Below the pieces are notes generated by a model, which saw nothing but the letters and a program-made list of their open reading frames with translations, ran no database searches and had not been told where the DNA came from. The position numbers and the translations under genes were made by a program. Shown here piece by piece: positions 1 to 7,783 of a stretch of 15,365 nt of DNA. The number at the start of each line of letters is the position of its first letter. Position 1 is the first letter of the stretch. Source of the stretch: Podaxis mareebaensis (taxonomy: Eukaryota > Basidiomycota > Agaricomycetes > Agaricales > Agaricaceae); NCBI GenBank assembly GCA_018524725.1, contig JAEUWP010000372.1, positions 1 through 15,365 of the forward strand. The letters run 5' to 3'.

Positions 1-1
1 C

Positions 2-1120
2 TATTTTATATTTCACTTCACATTATCTCTTTTATTTGTTATATTCTATAGTAATCCATTTGCTGCCCCATCACCGGTAGACATTATTAACTTCCTCCGC
101 AATGCAGGGGACATTAAATCCCCTCCCTCTAAACCGTCCCCATCCCCCCACCCTTCTAACTCCCCCAAGGCCACCCAAGGCCCTTCCCGCAAGAACATTG
201 TCGTTCCCTACAATGACATGTTCAAACCTATCATGATTACCTCCCTCGACCTCGTGGTAAGGTGTTGCAACAATGCTTTATACCAAAAGGGATTCCTATT
301 AAAGATCGAGTCAGCCAAGTCCAATGAGAGGACTCTCTGGCTCTCTACCAACCAGGTCGCGACTGATGAGGAACTCCTCATCGTAAAGAAAGGCATCGCT
401 GACTCTAACCGGTCCACTTTTGCTACCACCGAAATAAGGGATGCCATCGTCCCATCACTCCCCATGTCCAAATCCTTTGTCAAATTAACTAACCTCCCCT
501 ACTTTCGCCCTGATGGTACCCCACACACTTCTGATGATTTCAAAGAAGTCATCGAATCCTCACCCTACCACGAGATGATCCAACATCTTGTTGGCAAACC
601 CCGCTTCCACCGCGTTTCTCCCCATTCCGACTCCGCCATTCTATTCTTTGACCTCTGGGACTCACAATCCGCGACGAGGGCTAAGTCACTCATCAACCAC
701 ACCCTCCTCTTTGAGAACAGGGTTTGCACCTTCCGTGGCGCCACCATGCGCACTGCCTCTCCTCTATGCAACCGATGCTGGAGGTGGGGCCACCCCACAC
801 ACCTCTGCAGAGCTCGTAACCCTAGGTGTGCGATCTGTGGAGACCCCCACCACACAGATAACCATCGTCGCGATGGTTTCTGCTGCCGCAGCAAACCAGG
901 ACCCAACCCTCACCCACCCACCCCTGCCAATGTCATGGAGTGTCCTCACGTGACCTCCTTCCAATGCTTGTCATGTGATTCCAAAGATCACCATGTGAAT
1001 TCAGACAAATGTCCTTTCTTCCGCCACCAATTTGATCGGGAGTGGATCCAAAACAAGCTCCGCGAAGCCAAAGCAGAAAAGAACCATCGCGACTTCAATT
1101 CCAGTGCAGTTAATGTCTAA
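2..1120 (+). CDS. LINE ORF1, gag-like RNA-binding protein (5' partial)
   Basis: The frame is open from base 2 to the stop at 1118-1120 (372 codons visible). The first in-frame ATG is at 218, but clearly coding-like, Pro/Ser-rich sequence precedes it from about 75, so the true start is probably upstream. A central region (about 470-750) looks like an RRM fold: a SFVKLTNLP strand near 474 and SAILFFDL near 634. Three Cys/His knuckles follow: CX2CX4HX4C from 767, CX2CX4HX3H from 827, and CX2C with later His and Cys from 965 to 1012. ORF1 proteins of this type bind the element's RNA and form the RNP used in target-primed reverse transcription. The C-terminus is basic and charged. It overlaps ORF2. 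The first 17 codons are unusually AT-rich and hydrophobic. Confidence 0.9.
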   Translation, partial: YFIFHFTLSLLFVIFYSNPFAAPSPVDIINFLRNAGDIKSPPSKPSPSPHPSNSPKATQGPSRKNIVVPYNDMFKPIMITSLDLVVRCCNNALYQKGFLLKIESAKSNERTLWLSTNQVATDEELLIVKKGIADSNRSTFATTEIRDAIVPSLPMSKSFVKLTNLPYFRPDGTPHTSDDFKEVIESSPYHEMIQHLVGKPRFHRVSPHSDSAILFFDLWDSQSATRAKSLINHTLLFENRVCTFRGATMRTASPLCNRCWRWGHPTHLCRARNPRCAICGDPHHTDNHRRDGFCCRSKPGPNPHPPTPANVMECPHVTSFQCLSCDSKDHHVNSDKCPFFRHQFDREWIQNKLREAKAEKNHRDFNSSAVNV

Positions 1121-4100
1121 AGGACCTCTTAACAGTACCACACTCACCAATGATCTACCTATCCTCTTTTTCAACGTTCATCACTCTAAGGACACTGTCG
1201 AGGCGTTATTAAATGATCCTCAATTTAAGAACATTCTCATTTTATGTATCCAGGAACCACCTTTTAGCATCATCCGCAACATTCCCTCTACCGAAAACTC
1301 TGAAGGAGTTCCCTATAAAGGCACGCCATTTAACCCGAACTGGCATATCTTTGTCTCGGATGAAGACCGTCCACAAACAGTCACTTTCATTCACAGATCA
1401 TGTGATGTTTTAATGCCAACTTCGCATCCTAGCCTCATTTCGTCCCCAGACTTTCAACTCATTTCCCTTTCTTTCCCCAAGAAGATTTACTTTCTCAATT
1501 GTTATCTCGACCCATCTGATGACTCTTCACTAACATATTTAGAATCGCGAATCCACCTCATCCCTAATAATGTCATTTGCGCAGGAGGCGACTTTAACTC
1601 ACATTCCCCTGAATGGGACCCCCACATCGTTCATCATTCGGCGAGAGCTGACCTCCTCGTTGACCTTATGAACTCCATCAATCTCACTCTCTCCACTCCC
1701 AGAGATATCAAATATACACACACCCCATTCAATGAGACTAAACATCCTTCCGTTATAGACCTCATTTTCATGATAAATGATCCACTCCTTCCAAGCCCTG
1801 TCCACACTGTCCATGACGACTGGCAAATCCGCTCCAACCACCGCCCTCTACTCACCTCCCTTCCCATCCCCTCTCCTTTCCAACCCTTCATCGAGAAACT
1901 TACCATCCCACGCGACTCTGAAGAAGAAGCAGCCTTCTTATATTCAGTAGGCCTCCGCCTCCAATCAATTCCACCCCGCTTCACATCCAAAGAAGATATC
2001 CTCTCCTACGCCAACACCATGTCCCAGATCATCTCTCAAGAATGGCAGAACAATGCCAAACTTGTTCGCATTTGTGCCAAATCCAAGCCCTGGTGGAATC
2101 AGCAATGCGTGGCTGCCTTACGTGCATTCCAGTCACACAAGTCCAAGTCAAATTGGACTAAATTCCACCGTACCACACGCCAAGCCAAATGCACCTTTTT
2201 TGACAAGAAGATTAAGGACATAGCGGAGGAAAATCGTTGCCCCTGGGACCTCATGTCCTGGATCGGCAAACGGAACCTCCCCCCATCCCAGTCAATCACA
2301 TACAATGGGAAGAGCTGTGATGAGCTGGATGACCTCTGGCACACACTCGACTCATCCTACAACTCCGCCTCTGATCGACCAGTCGACCTCAGCGCCATTG
2401 AGTCCTTTGACGCCCACCCGGAGCGCCCCTGGCTCCCCTTCTCCAGCGCCGAACTCTTTGATGCCCTCAATCCCTGCGCTAACACATCTGCCCCAGGCCC
2501 AGACCATCTATCATGGGCCCACATCAAACACCTCATGTCAAATGATGTCTTCAGATTAAACTTCCTCCTCTTTGCATCCAAATGTGTAGAGTTCTCCATA
2601 TGGCTGGAACATTTCAAACACTCCACTTCCATCATCATCCCTAAACCCAACAAACCGCATTATTCCACTCCAAAGATGTTCCGTCCCATCGTCCTTCTTA
2701 ATACTCTCAGTAAGTTAATCGAGAAAATGATCTCGGCTCGGATGCAATTTGAAGCGTCCCAATTTGATCTCGTTCATCCGCTCCAATTCGGAGGAATCAT
2801 CCAGCGTTCAACGGAAGACGCTGGCATATATGTTACTCACCTTGTTCGCACAGGCTGGAAGCATAAACTCAAGACCAGCGTCATTGCTTTTGATGTGGCG
2901 CAATTCTTCCCTTCCACAAACCACTCCATTCTTGTCTCTACTCTTCGCCGACAAGGCTTCAATTCCAATTTAGTCTCATTCTTTTCTGACTATCTAAAGA
3001 ACCGTTTCACCACCTATTCCTGGAACAACAAGTTATCCCCAAAGTTTTCTGCATCGGTTGGCATAGGCCAAGGATCCGCACTCTCCCCCATTCTCACCGC
3101 CCTTTCTCTCTCTCCCTTCATGTATAAATTTTCTAACGATCCATGCTGTAAAATAGTTTCTTTTGTTGACGATGGTCTTATCATAGTTCAATCGGACTCT
3201 TTCACTACTAATTGCCGCCTTCTATCACAGGTATACAAGAACTGTGAAGATTACCTAAACCGCCTCAGATTTGTTCTCGAAAGAGACAAAACTGAGGCTT
3301 TCCATTTCTCCAATCGCCCCTCCCATGATCCCAATCCCCCCATTACCATCGACGACTCCTTCACCATACACCCTAAACCCTTTCTCCGCTACCTCGGCTT
3401 CTGGTTTGACAGAAGTCTCTCTTTCAAAGAACACGTCCACTTTTATTCCACGAAAGCACTTTCCACTGTCAGGTGCATGCGTATGCTTGGCAACTCCGTC
3501 CACGGTCTCTCCCCCCTACACAAGCGACTACTATATCGATCTTGTGTCGTCCCTATCGCAATCTATGGTTTCCGCCTATGGTTCAACTGCAATGCCAGAT
3601 ACCGTGGCCTCATCAAGTCCTTACAACGCATGCAACAACAAGCCGCTCTCTGGATTATGGGCGCATTCCGCACCACTCCCACTGGTGGGGTTGAAGCCAT
3701 CGCCGGCCTTATCCCCATTCAGCTCCATTTATTCAAACTCGCTAAACGATGCTCTCTCCGTTTCCACACTCTTCCCCCTTCCCACCCGCTCAAACTCCTC
3801 ACATGCGACGTCGATCCATTAGACGTGCATCATACCAAACAGCGCTCCACAGCGCTTGATTTCATCTCAGACGCCCAGCTGGTCACAGACTGGTTTCAGC
3901 GTCTCCACCCCAATGCCAAACCTGGCCAGCGCTTGCTGGACTTGTTTCACGACCAAATTAAATTCATCAAGTGTCCTGACCCTTCGAAAGAAGGTGCCAT
4001 GGCACTTCACATCGCCAATTCCTCCCTTGCCCGAGATTCCGCCTTCTCCTCCCCAGTCTCCTTACTTGTAGCTACAGATGGCTCCGTCCCTACAAATCCC

Positions 4101-5030
4101 TCCCTATCCGCCACTTCTGCCTTTCTCGTTTTCAATTCTTCTGAAACTGACATTCTTTCTTCCGCCATCCACCCTTGTGGCGAGGTTACCTCTTCCGATT
4201 CTGAATCTTATGCTCTTCGACTCGGCCTTTTTTCCGCTATCTCTTCTGCTAATTCTCTCAATTCTTCCTTGATTGTAGTTTTCACAGACTCTATCGCTTC
4301 AGCTAAACTCTTATTTTCATATAGGCCTCACAGCGCGCATCCTGACTCCATCGCAGTTGCACCTCTCCTCCATTCCTGGCTCTCCTCCTCTCCTCTCAAT
4401 CACGTTCACTTTTGGTCCATTCCCTCATCCGCCAACTGGTCTATCCATCACAAGGCACACACCCTAGCTAAATCGCTCCGCCTTCCCAATCCGCGTCGTC
4501 AACCCATCCGCACCTCCCTCGGATTTGTTCGACATCATTACACCCAGAAATGTCTATCCTTATGGCAACAAAAAATGAACGATCTGTCCTATTGCAGTCA
4601 AAATTGGCTCTCACTTCTTAATCCCGCATCACAACCCCTCCAACCCAAGTATGCCAAAGGTGGAACTTGGCTCAATTCACCCCTCGGAAAGAACGCCAAC
4701 TTATGTGCACGCTTCACGCACTGCATCACCAATCACGTGCCCATCGGCGCCTTCCGACAGCGCTTCTTCCCTGGGCGCCACATCACTTCCTGTCCATGCG
4801 GCGAGCCACTTGAGACTCGTGACCACATATTTGACGACTGCCCCCGCTTCCGCTACCCAACTGGACTACATGATGGTTTCCACTGGGTCATACAATTCCT
4901 AGACCAGAATCCCGCGGCCTTTTCATTCGCCGACCAAATACAAGGACCCGTCACACAAGAGGAGTTCGCCACCCGCCGCCTCAACAGAAGAGAGCGACTT
5001 GCAAGAAACAGAGTGCCGGATGTTCACTGA
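1113..5030 (+). CDS. LINE ORF2: endonuclease - reverse transcriptase - RNase H polyprotein
   Basis: This 1,305-codon ORF nicks target DNA and copies element RNA in place. Landmarks in order: APE-like endonuclease (QEPP at about 1251, GGDFNSH with the Asp codon at 1590, SVIDLIF near 1747, SNHRPL at 1833); reverse transcriptase (AFD at 2886-2894, GQGSALSP at 3066, catalytic FVDDG at 3162-3176, RYLGF near 3390); RNase H (ATDGS at 4071, DSES with Glu at 4203, FTDS with Asp at 4287); terminal CXCX8HX4C from 4791. I chose the ATG at 1113 because it sits in aATGtcTAA, overlapping the ORF1 stop. The frame also opens at an ATG at 1032, but that would place the start in the ORF1 knuckle region. ORF2 is +1 relative to ORF1, so termination-reinitiation is the simplest mode of expression. 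Two deviations: Asn replaces Asp in the SDH-type motif, and His (4458-4460) replaces the fourth RNase H acidic residue. Confidence 0.94.
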   Translation: MSKGPLNSTTLTNDLPILFFNVHHSKDTVEALLNDPQFKNILILCIQEPPFSIIRNIPSTENSEGVPYKGTPFNPNWHIFVSDEDRPQTVTFIHRSCDVLMPTSHPSLISSPDFQLISLSFPKKIYFLNCYLDPSDDSSLTYLESRIHLIPNNVICAGGDFNSHSPEWDPHIVHHSARADLLVDLMNSINLTLSTPRDIKYTHTPFNETKHPSVIDLIFMINDPLLPSPVHTVHDDWQIRSNHRPLLTSLPIPSPFQPFIEKLTIPRDSEEEAAFLYSVGLRLQSIPPRFTSKEDILSYANTMSQIISQEWQNNAKLVRICAKSKPWWNQQCVAALRAFQSHKSKSNWTKFHRTTRQAKCTFFDKKIKDIAEENRCPWDLMSWIGKRNLPPSQSITYNGKSCDELDDLWHTLDSSYNSASDRPVDLSAIESFDAHPERPWLPFSSAELFDALNPCANTSAPGPDHLSWAHIKHLMSNDVFRLNFLLFASKCVEFSIWLEHFKHSTSIIIPKPNKPHYSTPKMFRPIVLLNTLSKLIEKMISARMQFEASQFDLVHPLQFGGIIQRSTEDAGIYVTHLVRTGWKHKLKTSVIAFDVAQFFPSTNHSILVSTLRRQGFNSNLVSFFSDYLKNRFTTYSWNNKLSPKFSASVGIGQGSALSPILTALSLSPFMYKFSNDPCCKIVSFVDDGLIIVQSDSFTTNCRLLSQVYKNCEDYLNRLRFVLERDKTEAFHFSNRPSHDPNPPITIDDSFTIHPKPFLRYLGFWFDRSLSFKEHVHFYSTKALSTVRCMRMLGNSVHGLSPLHKRLLYRSCVVPIAIYGFRLWFNCNARYRGLIKSLQRMQQQAALWIMGAFRTTPTGGVEAIAGLIPIQLHLFKLAKRCSLRFHTLPPSHPLKLLTCDVDPLDVHHTKQRSTALDFISDAQLVTDWFQRLHPNAKPGQRLLDLFHDQIKFIKCPDPSKEGAMALHIANSSLARDSAFSSPVSLLVATDGSVPTNPSLSATSAFLVFNSSETDILSSAIHPCGEVTSSDSESYALRLGLFSAISSANSLNSSLIVVFTDSIASAKLLFSYRPHSAHPDSIAVAPLLHSWLSSSPLNHVHFWSIPSSANWSIHHKAHTLAKSLRLPNPRRQPIRTSLGFVRHHYTQKCLSLWQQKMNDLSYCSQNWLSLLNPASQPLQPKYAKGGTWLNSPLGKNANLCARFTHCITNHVPIGAFRQRFFPGRHITSCPCGEPLETRDHIFDDCPRFRYPTGLHDGFHWVIQFLDQNPAAFSFADQIQGPVTQEEFATRRLNRRERLARNRVPDVH

Positions 5031-5282
5031 AGGTCTTTCCCCTCATCACCTACTGTACCATAGCTAGCTCCCTGCTTCCTTCTACTCTCAATCTCTTCAT
5101 TTCTTTCCGATTCGTTAAGTTAGTTTCACTCTCTTCTCGTCTCACCTCTCGCGTGTAGTTCATATACTCTAGTACTTTCCCTTTCCTCTTTTCTCTTTTC
5201 TCTCTTTCCTGTTCTTTGGCTTCGGTATTGGGACTGCTATCGTGCACCCGTTTGTAGTAGCTAGTCTATTGCAATAAACGTC

Positions 5283-5287
<5 letters not shown>
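5031..5287 (+). other. LINE 3' UTR
   Basis: This is non-coding sequence between the ORF2 stop and the A-tail. The first 200 bases are rich in C and T, with long TCTTTTCTC-type stretches. No ORF here is credible; the minus-strand reading is only the complement of the pyrimidine-rich tract. The UTR should hold the 3' recognition region for the element's own reverse transcriptase, but no specific structure was identified. Confidence 0.8.
5273..5278 (+). promoter_or_regulatory. Polyadenylation signal AATAAA of the LINE
   Basis: A canonical AATAAA hexamer lies nine bases before the A-tract. The spacing to the tail fits a polyadenylated element transcript that was reverse transcribed and inserted. 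Confidence 0.75.

Positions 5288-5314
<27 letters not shown>
5288..5314 (+). repeat. LINE poly(A) tail, 27 uninterrupted A
   Basis: Twenty-seven consecutive A end exactly where gypsy-1 pol resumes in frame on the opposite strand. Its purity suggests a recent insertion, since such tracts shorten and acquire substitutions with age. Confidence 0.93.
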
Positions 5315-5317
<3 letters not shown>

Positions 5318-6592
5318 ATACTTGGTGCCCTTGAGGCAATCTAGTATTCCAGAAATAGAAGGAATAGGATATGCATTCTTCACTGTGAACCAGTTCAAAT
5401 GTCTGTAATCCTGGATGGGTCACAGCTTTCCATCTTTCTTCGATATGAAGAAGAATGGTGTGGCTTGCGGGCTTTCAGATTTCCTGATGTAACCTTTTTG
5501 TTGGTTGTCATCTAAGAATTGCTTTAACTCTAACAGTTCATTGTCTGTCAAGTGGTACAATTTAGCTGCTTTGGGTTTAAAGTCTGGTTTTAAGTCAATC
5601 TTGTGATCATACAGTTGTGAGGGAGGATATCTTTCTGATTCCTTTTCACTGAATAGGTTTAAGTAATCCCAATAGACCTTTGGGACAATGTCCTTTGGAT
5701 CCACAGACTTCTTTGAGCCATGGTATGCCTGATAGGACTTCTGTGCTTCTGAGATCTTGGTATTGATCTCTAGAGTGGCATGCACTAGGTCAAGCTGAGC
5801 TTCATAATTGAGTCTAGCTTTCCTGCAGACAGAATGCAGAACATTCTCAGTTGCCTTTTCAGCTAGCTGGATATGATCGATCTGGATCTCATTTTTGGTA
5901 TCCATGTTATTGATATTTATAGCAGGGATCTTAGATCTCCTGGTTCACCATCAGAAGGTACATTTTGTCCAATCGATGTCAGGGTTATGTTTTTCGAGAA
6001 ATGGGAGGCCGATGATCATCAGTCGCTCTCTAATTTCTGTGACATAGCAAGTAACATCTATGTCTCGATTATCTATGTGTAGCTGCAACTCTGCTTGTGC
6101 AGTAATGGCATGGCCTATGTTCATAGTACCATCGACATTTCATACTGGTATGGGTCTAGTCAAGGGTATTGTTCTTAACCCAAGCTGTTGAATGGTCGAG
6201 GGAGAGATGAAATCTCCTTGTGTGCTGCTATCAAGTAGTGGATAGATAGTAGCAACTGTGGAAGAATTCGGATTCTTTAGTATGGCCAGAATATACAGGG
6301 ACTTGTTGTTGGTTGATGCTGACAAACAGATTTCAGCTATCATCGGCTCGGTGGAAGAGTGGGTAGTCGAAATCTGGTCTGAGTTCGGATCTGTAACCAG
6401 CACAGGAGGTTCTCTAGACAGTTTCCTACTCTCTATTTTATGAGTGAGATATTTTTGAGCGGTCCAACGGGAATCATAATGGTTCTGTATATCAAAAGGA
6501 GGTTCAAAGCCCATACTAGAATTCGAAAGCATTGAGGGACTCAGAGGCGTTGCCTCTACTCTGGTCCTTGTGGAAAAGACTGCTGTTCTTCT
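5315..6592 (-). pseudogene. pol: Gypsy-1 pol: aspartic protease and N-terminal reverse transcriptase, interrupted
   Basis: This pol frame is open except for four TGA codons (6140-6142, 5951-5953, 5945-5947, 5420-5422). The protease is recognised by YPLLDSSTQGDFIS, with the catalytic Asp codon at 6230-6232; the usual DSG or DTG has become DSS (AGC at 6224-6226, a likely GGC transition). About 100 codons later comes the gypsy RT start: a polar linker, a YHLTDNELLEL segment, KGYIRKSESPQATPFFF, and KKDGKL followed by TGA. Past that TGA the same frame continues with PIQDYRHLN and the VKNAYPIPSI block to KGTKYF, where the LINE interrupts. The YxDD catalytic motif is not in the window. Pol lies -1 relative to gag. 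This copy cannot make a functional polymerase. Confidence 0.9.
6556..6592 (-). other. Gag-pol overlap (-1 frame)
   Basis: Gag ends with TAG at 6556-6558. The pol frame, -1 relative to gag, is open upstream to a TGA at 6593-6595. The overlap is therefore about 35 bases, a typical geometry for -1 ribosomal frameshifting. I did not find a classical X-XXY-YYZ heptamer in it, so the mechanism is unproven. The upstream TGA may itself derive from CGA, which would widen the original overlap. Confidence 0.5.
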
Positions 6593-7716
6593 TCAATGAT
6601 CTTGGCCATCACATGGTTTGCCAGTTCATTTTGATCTTCGGCAGTCATTTCAGCGAAAGCAACCTTGATCACATTGAGGGTGTTAAGATGGGATGGAGAA
6701 GGATTGGAAGAAGAAGAGGAGGAAGGACATGGTCAATTTGAGGAAGAGAAGGAAGTCAAGGCCGAAGGCCGAGAGGAAGGTCATTTTCCTTTCTGGAACT
6801 GTCTTTGATTCATTGGGGATTGTTGGTTCCTATGAAGGGGGCATGATCGTGCCCAGTGGTTCATGTTGCCACAGGTGATGCATGCTCCACATTTCATTCG
6901 GTCTCATTGTCAATCTGTCAGGATGGTGTTTACTGAAATGCCTTGTTTGGCATAGTCATCTTCTTCGTCTGAAGAGAAATCAGGGATTTCTTCTTCATCT
7001 CTGGAAGAGAATTCTTCAAGTGCATCAATGTCCATGGGTTTGCCTGGTGGGAGTTGATGCTCTTTGTAGACAAACTTGTTTCAGGGGGCATCATTGAAGG
7101 CATCATTAAAGTAGGATAGTTGGGAAGAGGGTCCTCTGCCAGTTTTGCACATTTGATATTGCAGGAAGTTGTTTACGATCCTAGCAACATCAGCTTGCCA
7201 TTGGGCGTAGGTAGTAGGAGGTTGAGTTGTTAAATAGAGTTGTTGCTGTACCCAGTCAGGAATAGAGTCGATGTAGAGATGGACTTTATGATTGCCGTCA
7301 GTGATGTTCACCTGGCTCAGGAGGTAGGTGAACATCTGATTGAAGACAGTGATGTCCATTTTGGAGATGTTGAGACAAGTGTGTTGAAGCTTTTCTGTAG
7401 CTTGCATTGCTTCAATCTTCGGTTTGAAGTGGTCTTCGAGTCGAATGTTAAAGTCATGCCAAGTACCATATTCATAGGCATTGTTGGTGGTATTCCACTT
7501 TTCTTTCATGAAAGCATTGCGGAATCCAGTGGCATTGCCCTTGGTCATGTACTGGAGAGTGTAAAGGATCTTCTTTCTGTCATCAATGTTGTTCTGCACA
7601 TTTTGAAATGCAGCTCAGTGGTGGTCGAAGATGAGTCGAAGTTGGTCTTGGAATGTTTGGAAATTGTGAGGTTCACTGTCAAACAGTTGAATCTTTGGGG
7701 CTTTTGGAGTGGCCAT
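6556..7716 (-). pseudogene. gag: Gypsy-1 gag (capsid and nucleocapsid) with in-frame TGA stops
   Basis: Starting at the ATG at 7716 (reads MATPKAPKIQLFDSE), the frame runs 387 codons to a TAG at 6556-6558. The capsid part (about 7690-7110) has the retrotransposon gag pattern: NFQTFQDQLRLIF, KKILYTLQYMTKGNA, WHDFNIRLEDHF, then a WQADVARIV helix. An acidic linker (7065-6940) precedes a basic stretch and a CX2CX4HX4C zinc knuckle at 6841-6882. The C-terminus is Ser/Pro-rich and ends in an acidic EEEQQ tail. Six in-frame stops are present, all TGA: 7615-7617, 7081-7083, 6910-6912, 6904-6906, 6781-6783 and 6733-6735. Each would be Arg if it were CGA, and several fall in Arg-rich contexts (TD-x-Q-x-DRMKC). 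No frameshift was seen. It packages element RNA in virus-like particles in intact relatives. Confidence 0.88.
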
Positions 7717-7783
7717 GGCTGCATTCTGTTGACGAGTGGGTGGTCTTTGTGGTGGATTAGGAGGAGGAGGAGATGGTGGTTGA

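Larger units (their letters stand above)
1..5314 (+). mobile_element. LINE (non-LTR retrotransposon), 5' end outside window
   Basis: Two overlapping ORFs are followed by a 257-base 3' UTR, an AATAAA signal and a pure A-tract. ORF1 has CCHC knuckles; ORF2 has endonuclease, reverse transcriptase, RNase H and a terminal CCHC motif. This order, with a poly(A) 3' end and an RNase H domain, resembles the fungal Tad group, but the clade is inferred without alignment. The 3' junction is exact: the last A is 5314, and gypsy-1 pol (opposite strand) resumes at 5315. The 5' junction is not visible, since the ORF1 frame is open to the window edge and the gypsy partner sequence does not appear at the left end. 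CpG is plentiful and both ORFs are free of stops, so the copy looks recent. Confidence 0.93.

Noticed and set aside
1599..3503. Several minus-strand ORFs of 80-118 codons opposite ORF2
   Set aside because: They are shadows of the ORF2 coding frame, with no coherent domains.
3271..3822. 183-codon + strand ORF in another frame of ORF2
   Set aside because: Pro/Ser/Thr-rich translation of C-rich codons; ORF2's RT and thumb region in the main frame is clearly the real product.
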